From contig CALXJO010000045.1 in assembly GCA_944388645.1 (NCBI GenBank), forward strand, positions 1 through 7,981: a stretch of 7,981 nucleotides of DNA, in the 5' to 3' direction. Under the pieces are notes generated by a model. That model saw only the letters and a list, made by a program, of their open reading frames with translations, made no database searches and had not been told where the DNA came from. Numbering within the stretch: the first letter of the stretch is position 1; each line of letters begins with the position of its first letter. The position numbers and the translations under genes are program-made. Of the stretch, positions 1 to 4,958 are shown piece after piece. The DNA comes from an uncultured Clostridia bacterium. GTDB lineage: Bacteria > Bacillota > Clostridia > TANB77 > CAG-508.

Positions 1-143
1 TATACTCATAATCCGAAAAACTATACAGTTGATCAGACTGCATATAAGAAGTGCGGGGCCCCACACTTCTCTTTTCAGAAAATTTTCTAAAATTTAAGTG
101 TGGAGAGAGTCACTCCCATTGGAAGACATCACGCTTCCAATAC
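1..143 (-). ncRNA. Candidate structured RNA or leader, 5' part only, unassigned family
   Basis: Read on the - strand from just below a consensus promoter, this stretch is visibly more GC-rich than its surroundings and packed with stems. ATTGGAAG (118-125) pairs with CTTCCAAT (134-141) across an 8-nt loop. CCACACTT (61-68) pairs with AAGTGTGG (96-103). AGAAGTG/CACTTCT arms surround GGGGCCCC (49-70). TATACAGT (22-29) pairs with ACTGCATA (37-44), with one G-U pair. The second and third of these compete for the same bases, as in switching RNAs. No open reading frame with a ribosome site is seen. I found no recognisable T-box, SAM, TPP, FMN, cobalamin, lysine, glycine, SRP or tmRNA signature. It could be the start of a free-standing RNA (6S-like or another class) or a leader of a gene beyond the left edge. 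Confidence 0.45.
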
Positions 144-147
144 ATTT

Positions 148-176
148 ATTGTAGCATGTATAAAGCCTAATGTCAA
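148..176 (-). promoter_or_regulatory. Sigma-A promoter for the - strand RNA
   Basis: On the - strand TTGACA (176-171) is followed after exactly 17 bases by TACAAT (153-148). This is a near-perfect housekeeping promoter. Initiation would fall near 141-143, right at the foot of the first hairpin, which supports a transcript whose structured part begins at its 5' end. Confidence 0.65.
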
Positions 177-204
177 GTATTTTATGTTAATTTAATAATA
201 AAAA

Positions 205-233
205 TTGACTTAATTATAAATATGTAGTAAAAT
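205..233 (+). promoter_or_regulatory. Sigma-A promoter for popT
   Basis: TTGACT (205-210), a 17-base spacer and TAAAAT (228-233) give a good housekeeping promoter. The start would be near 240, leaving a short 5' leader before the ribosome site at 253. It diverges from the - strand promoter at 148-176. Confidence 0.65.
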
Positions 234-262
234 AGTTAAGAAATTTTTTATTGGAGGAAAAC

Positions 263-1141
263 ATGTATAACTTTTTAAAAGGAATAATTGTAGGAATAGG
301 TGGAATAGCACCTGGATTAAGTGGAAGTGTTTTATTAGTAATTTTAGGATTATATCAAAAAACAATATCAGCAATAGGAACATTATTTAAAAACTTTAAA
401 GAAAATGTAAAATTCTTATTTCCATTAGTATTAGGATTTGGAGTAGGAGTAATTATATTTAGTAAAATAGTTGATTATTTACTAGGAAATTTTGAAATGT
501 ACACTAGATTTGCTTTCTTGGGATTAGTATTAGGAACAATACCATTATTCTATAAGGAAGTAAAAAAAGAAGGATTTAACAAAAAATACTATTTGTACAT
601 GGTTATAGGTGCAGTAGTTGGATTTGTATTATTCTATTTTAATAAAGACTTATTCCCAGTAATAACAAATCCTAATCTATTACAATCAGTATTCTTAGGA
701 ATAGCAGTAGCTGGTTCATCAATAGTACCAGGAGTTGACAGTGCAGTAATATTATCATCATTAGGACTATATGAACTATATGTAGGGTCAATTGCAGACT
801 TTAACTTATCTGTATTAATACCAGCAGCATTTGGACTAGTAATAGGAGTATTAGTAATATCATTCTTAATGAATAAACTATTAAAAAGATTCTATACTGC
901 AACATTTTCAGTAATATTTGGATTGTTTATTTCAATAATTCCAAATGTATTAAATGAAAGCTGTGTTTTAGGATTAAACGCAAGCTCAGTTATATCTATA
1001 ATAATAATGATTATAGGATTTGGAATATCATTCTTCTTAGGAGATATAAAAGGAAATACAGCAAAAATAAAAACACTATTCAAAAAACTAAAAAAAGTTG
1101 AAGATGCAGAAAAAGAAACTGCAAAAGATATAAAAGAATAA
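263..1141 (+). CDS. popT: DUF368 family undecaprenyl-phosphate translocase (PopT)
   Basis: A 292-residue, highly hydrophobic polytopic membrane protein. Members of DUF368 are known as polyprenyl-phosphate transporters (PopT) that return undecaprenyl phosphate to the cytoplasmic face for peptidoglycan and wall polymer synthesis. The family hallmark is seen twice, as expected from its internal duplication: GGIAPGLSGS at 13-22 and AGSSIVPGVDSA at 150-161. The segments RFAFLGLVLGTIP (82-94) and FSVIFGLFISIIP (215-227) are likewise repeated. The C-terminal 30 residues are a charged Lys/Glu tail. I chose ATG at 263 because GGAGG (253-257) sits 5 bases upstream. The in-frame TTG at 251 overlaps that site. 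The gene has its own promoter and ends just before the operator of the regulator gene. Family assignment is firm; substrate is inferred from family. Confidence 0.88.
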   Translation: MYNFLKGIIVGIGGIAPGLSGSVLLVILGLYQKTISAIGTLFKNFKENVKFLFPLVLGFGVGVIIFSKIVDYLLGNFEMYTRFAFLGLVLGTIPLFYKEVKKEGFNKKYYLYMVIGAVVGFVLFYFNKDLFPVITNPNLLQSVFLGIAVAGSSIVPGVDSAVILSSLGLYELYVGSIADFNLSVLIPAAFGLVIGVLVISFLMNKLLKRFYTATFSVIFGLFISIIPNVLNESCVLGLNASSVISIIIMIIGFGISFFLGDIKGNTAKIKTLFKKLKKVEDAEKETAKDIKE

Positions 1142-1146
1142 AAATC

Positions 1147-1160
1147 TTACAAAACTGTAA
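1147..1160. promoter_or_regulatory. Response-regulator operator, copy 1 (TTACA-N4-TGTAA)
   Basis: TTACAAAACTGTAA is a perfect 5-4-5 dyad (TTACA/TGTAA). It matches TNACA-N4-TGTAA, the known recognition pattern of BceR-type response regulators. It lies 6 bases after the popT stop and 23 bases before the extended -10 of the downstream regulator gene. An identical copy is at 1947-1960. Autoregulation is inferred. Confidence 0.65.
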
Positions 1161-1161
1161 G

Positions 1162-1189
1162 TTGAATTTATTAAGATTCTTGTTATAAT
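1162..1189 (+). promoter_or_regulatory. Promoter of the response-regulator gene, extended -10
   Basis: TTGAAT (1162-1167), a 16-base spacer and TATAAT (1184-1189) preceded by TGT, giving TGnTATAAT. The dyad at 1147-1160 abuts the -35 region. Initiation near 1196 falls in the loop of the overlapping terminator hairpin, so this promoter's own transcript lacks the left arm of that hairpin. Confidence 0.6.
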
Positions 1190-1220
1190 TAAGATATAAA
1201 ATTATAACAAGAATTTTTTT
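1176..1220 (+). terminator. Intrinsic terminator of popT, overlapping the next promoter
   Basis: A perfect 15-bp inverted repeat: ATTCTTGTTATAATT (1176-1190) and AATTATAACAAGAAT (1200-1214), with a 9-base loop, then a run of T (1214-1220). The stem is AT-rich with only a few G-C pairs, but its length and T-run suit rho-independent termination of popT readthrough. Confidence 0.6.
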
Positions 1221-1233
1221 ATAGAGGCGTAAA

Positions 1234-1893
1234 ATGAAAATTGCAATTGTAGAAGATGATAAAACCATACGTGAAGAATTATCAAAATTATTAAAAAAAC
1301 ATGATTATGACACTATTTTAATAGAAGACTTTGATAACATCCCAGAACATATTATAAATTCTGATGCAAGTTTAGTTTTACTTGATGTTAACTTGCCACA
1401 TGAAAATGGTTATGCTATATGCAAAAAAATAAAGGAAAAAAGTAATATACCAATTATATTTGTAACAAGTAGAGATACTACAAAAGACGAAATAATTAGC
1501 ATAAGGGTAGGAGGAATAGACTTTATTGCAAAACCTTACGACACAGGAGTATTACTAGAGAAAATAAAGAGAGCAATAAAATTAAGCAACCCACAAAACT
1601 TCAAAGAAATGACAAAAAAGGGTTATACTTTAGATTTGCATCTATCATTACTAAAATATAAAGATAAAGAAGTAGAGCTAACAAGAAATGAATTTAGAAT
1701 ATTATACTATTTCTTCATGAACGACGACAGAATAATTACAAAAGATGAGCTTTTAGAAAAATTATGGAATGATAAATATTATCTAGACGAAAATATTTTA
1801 TTAGTAAATATAGCAAGACTTAGAAAAAAAGCAGAAGAAATAGGAATAGAAAACTTGCTAGAAAATGTAAGAGGTAAAGGCTATAAATTATAA
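1234..1893 (+). CDS. BceR/VirR-type OmpR-family response regulator (orphan here)
   Basis: 219 residues, typical length for an OmpR-family transcription factor. The receiver domain (2-115) has the acidic pair at D8/D9, phospho-acceptor D51 in LLDVNLP, T78 and K100 in FIAKPYD. The DNA-binding winged helix spans about 125-219, with VELTRNEFRIL (147-157), recognition-helix region 185-200 and the ending RGKGYKL. The wording IPIIFVTSRDTTKDE and VNIARLRKKAEEIGI is characteristic of BceR/VirR-like regulators, which respond to cell-wall-active peptides through small intramembrane histidine kinases and BceAB-type exporters. Neither partner is in this window, so it is an orphan locally. Start ATG 1234 has GAGG (1224-1227) 6 bases upstream. 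Identical TTACA-N4-TGTAA sites precede it and the PF06541 gene, suggesting autoregulation and a local target. Confidence 0.92.
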   Translation: MKIAIVEDDKTIREELSKLLKKHDYDTILIEDFDNIPEHIINSDASLVLLDVNLPHENGYAICKKIKEKSNIPIIFVTSRDTTKDEIISIRVGGIDFIAKPYDTGVLLEKIKRAIKLSNPQNFKEMTKKGYTLDLHLSLLKYKDKEVELTRNEFRILYYFFMNDDRIITKDELLEKLWNDKYYLDENILLVNIARLRKKAEEIGIENLLENVRGKGYKL

Positions 1894-1930
1894 TTTCGCC
1901 CATTAGCGACGGTCCTTTTTGGGCGAAAAT
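1892..1930 (+). repeat. 39-bp TTTCGCCC palindromic repeat, copy A
   Basis: TTTCGCCC (1894-1901) and GGGCGAAA (1921-1928) form an 8-bp stem around a 19-base centre ending in five T. It starts right at the response-regulator stop codon. The reverse complement of 7763-7801 matches it at about 35 of 39 positions, so both are copies of one element in opposite orientation. In this orientation no T-run follows the stem, so it is a poor terminator for + transcripts. Confidence 0.75.
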
Positions 1931-1946
1931 GCTACCAAAGTAATTA

Positions 1947-1960
1947 TTACAAAACTGTAA
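1947..1960. promoter_or_regulatory. Response-regulator operator, copy 2 (TTACA-N4-TGTAA)
   Basis: TTACAAAACTGTAA, identical in all 14 bases, including the 4-base spacer, to the site at 1147-1160. It again lies exactly 23 bases upstream of an extended -10. It matches the BceR-type pattern TNACA-N4-TGTAA and points to the membrane protein gene at 2013 as a target of the neighbouring regulator. Confidence 0.65.
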
Positions 1961-1980
1961 TTTTAGTTTGAATATAAATT

Positions 1981-1989
1981 TGCTATTAT
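1981..1989 (+). promoter_or_regulatory. Extended -10 of the PF06541 gene promoter
   Basis: TGCTATTAT is a TGn-extended -10 element (hexamer 1984-1989). At 17 bases upstream the -35 position (1961-1966) is TTTTAG, a poor hexamer, as expected of an activator-dependent promoter with the activator dyad immediately upstream. Initiation near 1996 gives a leader of about 17 bases. Confidence 0.5.
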
Positions 1990-2012
1990 ATTTATAAGAA
2001 GAGGTGTAAAAC

Positions 2013-2675
2013 ATGGAAAACTTAAGTATAATAGTAAAAAAAGAAACTATATTACAAAAAATAATAAAAATATTTTGGATATTTCTAATTGGTAGTATAA
2101 TTGGTTATATTGTTGAAATGATAGTAGGATTAGTACAAAATGGACATTTTGTATCAAGACAAGGCCTTTTATATGGACTATTTATACAAGTTTATGGCTT
2201 GGGGTTAGCAGTGTATTACATTGTAATTTCTAAAATAAAAGATAGAAATTGCATCAAAATATTTTTTCTATCAATGTTATTAGGCGGAATTATAGAATAT
2301 TTATTCTCATTTTTCCAAGAAAAATTCTTTGGAACTATATCTTGGGATTATAGCAATTTACCATTTAATATAAATGGAAGAACAAGCCTGCTACATTGTA
2401 TATATTGGGGAATAGGAGGAGTTTTATTTGTAAAACTCATACTTCCATTTGTACATAAAATTAATATTTATTATAAAAACAAATACTTTAAAATACTTAC
2501 AGCATTTTTAATGACATTCATATTATTTGACATTACAATGTCTAGCTTAGCAGGAGCAAGACAGTTAGAAAGAAGAAAAAACATACCTGCAGATGGTTAT
2601 GTAGATGTGTTTTTTGATACATATTATACAAATGAAAAATTAGAACAAATATATTCAAATGCAAAAGAAGTATAA
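2013..2675 (+). CDS. PF06541 (CmpB-like) putative ABC-transporter type IV membrane protein
   Basis: 220 residues with about five membrane segments (roughly 18-40, 52-74, 80-100, 124-146, 160-180) and a soluble C-terminal tail. The family signature is clear: SRQGLLYGLF (48-57) followed by YGLGL, GGIIEYLFSF (91-100), and WDYSNLPFNINGR (111-123) before the fourth membrane span. The family is named putative ABC-transporter type IV, but its molecular function is not established and no ATPase partner is encoded here. ATG 2013 has GAGGTG (2001-2006) 6 bases upstream. The gene is preceded by the same operator as the response-regulator gene. It is therefore best read as a regulator-controlled envelope protein, perhaps in peptide or antibiotic defence; that role is inference. 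Confidence 0.82.
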   Translation: MENLSIIVKKETILQKIIKIFWIFLIGSIIGYIVEMIVGLVQNGHFVSRQGLLYGLFIQVYGLGLAVYYIVISKIKDRNCIKIFFLSMLLGGIIEYLFSFFQEKFFGTISWDYSNLPFNINGRTSLLHCIYWGIGGVLFVKLILPFVHKINIYYKNKYFKILTAFLMTFILFDITMSSLAGARQLERRKNIPADGYVDVFFDTYYTNEKLEQIYSNAKEV

Positions 2676-2680
2676 AATAA

Positions 2681-2715
2681 AAGCTGTTTTTGGGGACACC
2701 TTCCAAAAACAGCTT
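2681..2715. terminator. Strong hairpin terminator containing the TGTTTTTGGGGACA motif
   Basis: AAGCTGTTTTTGG (2681-2693) and CCAAAAACAGCTT (2703-2715) form a perfect 13-bp stem with a 9-base loop, 5 bases after the PF06541 stop. On the + strand it is followed by seven A and five T. On the - strand it runs into TTTTATTTTAT, so it may stop transcription both ways. Its left part, TGTTTTTGGGGACAC (2685-2699), is identical to a 15-mer at 7007-7021 in the 52-bp repeat, so it belongs to the same motif family. Confidence 0.6.
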
Positions 2716-2822
2716 AAAAAAATTTTTCTAAAAAATATTTTCTCAAAAGGACAAAATTTTATATAATATTTGTAATAAAAATATAAAATTTGACACTTAT
2801 AGAGTGAAAGGAGTAAAAAGTT

Positions 2823-3302
2823 ATGCAGAATATTGAAGAAATATATAATAAATATGCAAGAATTGTGTATAAATACATATTCTGCATGACAAAAGACGAG
2901 GATGTAGCAGAAGAGATAGTTCAAGATACTTTTCTAACTGCAGTAGAAAAGATAGATAGCTTTAAAGGAGAAAGCAAAATATCTACTTGGCTATGTCAAA
3001 TTGCAAAATACAAATGGTACGAAAGATTAAAAAATCATAAAAAAGTATTGCCACTAGAAGATTTAGAAAAAAATCAGTCATTAGAAAATATATTAGAAGA
3101 AGACTTTTTGCAAAAGGAAAACAGAAAAGAGTTATTTAAAAAAATGCAAAAACTTGATGAGCAAACAAGAAATGTAATGTACTTAAGAATATTAGGAGAT
3201 TTCAATTATGATGAAATTGCTGATATTATGGGTAAAACCTCTAATTGGGCTAGAGTAACTTTTTTCCGAGGAAAGCAAAAAATTAAGGAGGAAGATGAAT
3301 GA
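2823..3302 (+). CDS. ECF-type RNA polymerase sigma factor
   Basis: 159 residues, typical of extracytoplasmic-function sigma factors that carry only regions sigma2 and sigma4. Region 2 (about 5-70) includes DVAEEIVQDTFLTAVEKID and STWLCQIAKYKWYERLK. Region 4 (about 105-157) includes LDEQTRNVMYLRILGDFNYDEIAD split around the helix-turn-helix, then ARVTFFRGKQKIKE. ATG 2823 has AAAGGAG (2807-2813) 9 bases upstream. Its last four bases (ATGA) overlap the start of the anti-sigma gene, so the pair is translationally coupled. No convincing promoter was identified: TATAAT at 2762-2767 lacks a good -35. The TTGACA at 2790-2795 would put its -10 inside the ribosome site. Self-transcription by this sigma is typical of the class, but the site cannot be named from one example. 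Confidence 0.93.
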   Translation: MQNIEEIYNKYARIVYKYIFCMTKDEDVAEEIVQDTFLTAVEKIDSFKGESKISTWLCQIAKYKWYERLKNHKKVLPLEDLEKNQSLENILEEDFLQKENRKELFKKMQKLDEQTRNVMYLRILGDFNYDEIADIMGKTSNWARVTFFRGKQKIKEEDE

Positions 3303-3934
3303 AAAAAGAGTGCGAAATAGTGCAAGATTTATTATTTGGGTATAATGATGGAGTAATAAGTAAATCATCTACTGAGCTTGTAGAAAATCATTTAAAAGAA
3401 TGTGATATCTGCAAAAACAAATTAGAAGAAATACAAAAAGATAGTAAAGATGATAACCAAGAAAAAGAAGTAGATTATTTAAAAAAAGTAAAAAATAAAC
3501 TAAAAAGAAGAAAAAAAATAATTATAACTGTTTTAAGTATATTATTTATAATAATTGTATTTAATGTAGTGATATTTATAAATTATAAATTAACCCCAAG
3601 CGAGGTACAAGTATTTTTATTAGATAACATAACAGAAGAGCAAAAAGATGATATAGAAAATACTATAAAGGGCTTTGGAGATATTACATATGAATCAAAA
3701 GAAGAGGCATTAAATCGTATCAGAGAAAAGTTAGGAGAAAATGCATATATAATAAATGGTTGGGATGAAGATAATCCGTTTCGAGCAAGTTTTACTGTAA
3801 AAGTAGATAGCGAAGATATAGAAAAAATAACTTCATTAGTAGAAAATTTAGATGGAGTACATAGCGTAGAATTTATGCATATAGGCAATCCATATGAATT
3901 ATTTATTATAAATATCTTGATGAATAAAAGCTAA
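3299..3934 (+). CDS. Zinc anti-sigma factor with FtsX-like extracellular domain
   Basis: 211 residues in three parts. Residues 1-45 are a cytoplasmic zf-HC2/ZAS domain with C5 and the H31-x3-C35-x2-C38 motif (HLKECDIC), which in this class binds and silences the partner ECF sigma. A charged linker and one membrane span follow (about 74-95). Residues about 102-192 form the extracellular part. There EVQVFLLDNITEEQKDDI, SKEEALNRIREKLGE, NPFRASFTVKV and a closing VENLDGVHSVEF follow the order and wording of the FtsX extracellular domain (PF18075-like). That domain in FtsX contacts peptidoglycan hydrolases. The four-span permease part of FtsX is absent. ATG 3299 overlaps the sigma stop by 4 bases, with AAGGAGGA (3285-3292) 6 bases upstream. 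Anti-sigma role is firm from context. The sensor identity is by pattern recognition, and what it senses is unknown. Confidence 0.87.
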   Translation: MKKECEIVQDLLFGYNDGVISKSSTELVENHLKECDICKNKLEEIQKDSKDDNQEKEVDYLKKVKNKLKRRKKIIITVLSILFIIIVFNVVIFINYKLTPSEVQVFLLDNITEEQKDDIENTIKGFGDITYESKEEALNRIREKLGENAYIINGWDEDNPFRASFTVKVDSEDIEKITSLVENLDGVHSVEFMHIGNPYELFIINILMNKS

Positions 3935-3948
3935 TATTAAATCGGCTA

Positions 3949-4092
3949 TTACAATTCACAGCCTTAAAAAATATTTTTATAGGAAATTTATATATTTTTT
4001 CGAATTTTATCGCTTCTGGGAAGACGAAAAATTCTACAAAAATATATAGAATTTCCTTTTTTTTTAAAGATTACATTGGCTGTAAATTGTAA
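3949..4092. repeat. 144-bp imperfect palindrome, MITE-like or giant hairpin terminator
   Basis: The outer arms TTACAATTCACAGCC (3949-3963) and GGCTGTAAATTGTAA (4078-4092) are inverted repeats with one mismatch in 15. Inside lie nested arms: AGGAAATT (3981-3988) with AATTTCCT (4050-4057), ATATATTTTT (3990-3999) with AAAAATATAT (4038-4047), and GAATTTT (4002-4008) with AAAATTC (4028-4034). The apex carries CTTCTGGGAAG. Nine T follow the inner stem (4057-4065), so it could end transcription of the sigma/anti-sigma operon. No coding region is seen and no clear target-site duplication flanks it. Confidence 0.6.
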
Positions 4093-4168
4093 CAACTGCC
4101 CAAAAAGAACTGGGTGAAAATTAAATATTTATATCAAAAATTAGATAAATGTAAGTTGAATGAAGACA

Positions 4169-4220
4169 TGTCCCCAAAAACACCTTTTAGATGTCTCAGA
4201 GAAGTGTCCCCAAAAACACC
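4169..4220 (-). repeat. 52-bp TGTCCCC repeat, left copy
   Basis: Two direct 16-mers TGTCCCCAAAAACACC (4169-4184 and 4205-4220) with a 36-bp period and 20 bases between. The whole block matches the reverse complement of 7005-7056 at 51 of 52 positions (A/G difference at about 4198). The 36-bp period keeps a 24-codon open frame (4168-4242) through the repeat, but that frame has no ribosome site and is not called as a gene. Confidence 0.85.
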
Positions 4221-4250
4221 CAAAAACATCTATTACTTTTAAAAGTTTTA

Positions 4251-4259
4251 TGCTATAAT
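4251..4259 (+). promoter_or_regulatory. Extended -10 promoter of the PPC-PBP operon
   Basis: TGCTATAAT is a consensus TGn-extended -10 (hexamer 4254-4259). At 17 bases upstream the hexamer is TATTAC (4231-4236), a weak -35. A perfect 12-bp palindrome ACTTTTAAAAGT (4235-4246) occupies the spacer and could be an operator or chance in AT-rich DNA. Initiation near 4266 leaves about 27 bases before the gene. Confidence 0.55.
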
Positions 4260-4292
4260 ATGAAAAGTAAAATAATTTAAGGAGTAGTAAAA

Positions 4293-4712
4293 ATGGAATA
4301 TAGAAAATTTAATAATACAATTGTTGCAAGAATTGATAAAGGCGAAGAAATATTAGATAAAATTAAAGAAATTGCTAATAAAGAAAATATTAAATTAGCT
4401 AATATTAATGCATTAGGAGCAACTAATGATTTTACAGTAGGAGTATTTAAAACTGATGAAAAGAAATATTACTCTAATAATTTTACTGGTGATTTTGAGA
4501 TAGTTTCTTTAACTGGAACAATAAATACAATGAATGGAGAGTTTTATTCACATATACATATGAGTGCCGGAAATGATAAAGGTGAAGTTTTTGGTGGACA
4601 TTTAAATAGAGCTATTGTTAGTGCAACATGTGAAATGGTAATTAATATAATAGATGGAACTGTTGATAGAGAGTTTAATGAAAATATAGGATTAAATTTA
4701 TTTAAATTCTAA
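4293..4712 (+). CDS. PPC/DUF296 domain protein (PD1-like DNA-binding)
   Basis: 139 residues filling one PPC (PCC, DUF296) domain. The start VARIDKGEEILDKIKEIA (11-28), the core NINALGATNDFTVGVF (37-52), and the His-rich SHIHMSAGNDKGEVFGGHL with H87, H89 and H103 are typical; these histidines usually bind a metal ion in bacterial members. In plants the domain accompanies AT-hooks in DNA-binding proteins. In bacteria it stands alone and its role is unclear, with DNA binding or a small-molecule function both proposed. ATG 4293 has AAGGAG (4279-4284) 8 bases upstream. It is the first gene of a tight run with a 71-aa protein and a penicillin-binding protein. Its frequent ATT and GCT codons contrast with the ATA/GCA preference of its neighbours, a hint of different origin. 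Confidence 0.83.
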   Translation: MEYRKFNNTIVARIDKGEEILDKIKEIANKENIKLANINALGATNDFTVGVFKTDEKKYYSNNFTGDFEIVSLTGTINTMNGEFYSHIHMSAGNDKGEVFGGHLNRAIVSATCEMVINIIDGTVDREFNENIGLNLFKF

Positions 4713-4742
4713 ACAATGTAATTGCAGGAGGGAGTAATTATT

Positions 4743-4958
4743 ATGGATAGGCTAGAAAATTTTGAAAAAGCACTTAAAGATATTTTAAATGAGTATGATA
4801 AACTAGGAAAAGAGCTTGAAATATTAAGAAATAATGATAAAACGAAAACTACAAAATTTAGAGAACTGCTAGGAAAAAAATTAGTCTATAGTATGATAAT
4901 TACCATTTTTAAAAGATATGATTTAATTGATGATAATAAAGGAGAAAAAGATGAGTAA
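4743..4958 (+). CDS. Small 71-aa helical protein of unknown function
   Basis: I do not recognise this protein. It is charged and probably all-helical: residues 1-35 (from MDRLENFEKALKDIL) have heptad-like Leu/Ile spacing that may form a short coiled coil. KFRELLGKKLVYSMIITIF is a second amphipathic or semi-hydrophobic helix. There is no signal peptide or clear membrane span. ATG 4743 is preferred because the purine-rich AGGAGGGAG (4726-4734) lies upstream. The TTG at 4722 would precede that site. It begins 30 bases after the PPC gene, and its last 8 bases overlap the start of the PBP gene, so all three should be co-transcribed and the last two translationally coupled. A PBP-associated accessory role is only a guess from position. 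Confidence 0.65.
   Translation: MDRLENFEKALKDILNEYDKLGKELEILRNNDKTKTTKFRELLGKKLVYSMIITIFKRYDLIDDNKGEKDE

Noticed and set aside
2754..2791. Inverted repeat AAATTTTATAT / ATATAAAATTT upstream of the sigma gene as an operator or promoter element
   Set aside because: It is made only of A and T in a very AT-rich gap with a 16-base centre, so chance is likely. No good -35/-10 pair is tied to it.
4072..4086. TTACATTGGCTGTAA, resembling the response-regulator operator
   Set aside because: The half-sites are 5 rather than 4 bases apart, it lies inside the 144-bp palindrome, and no promoter with the 23-base spacing follows.
4095..4115. Small CCCA/TGGG hairpin as a terminator
   Set aside because: The stem is four base pairs with no T-run after it, too weak to support.
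4169..4220. Possible CRISPR remnant (two 16-bp repeats with a 20-bp spacer)
   Set aside because: There are only two units, the spacer is identical in the inverted copy, and no cas genes are present. It behaves as a dispersed repeat.
4168..4242. A 24-codon open frame (starting MSPKTPF) running through the left 52-bp repeat, with a similar frame on the - strand through the right copy
   Set aside because: It is the translation of the repeat, whose 36-bp period preserves frame. It has no ribosome binding site and the same words recur wherever the repeat occurs.
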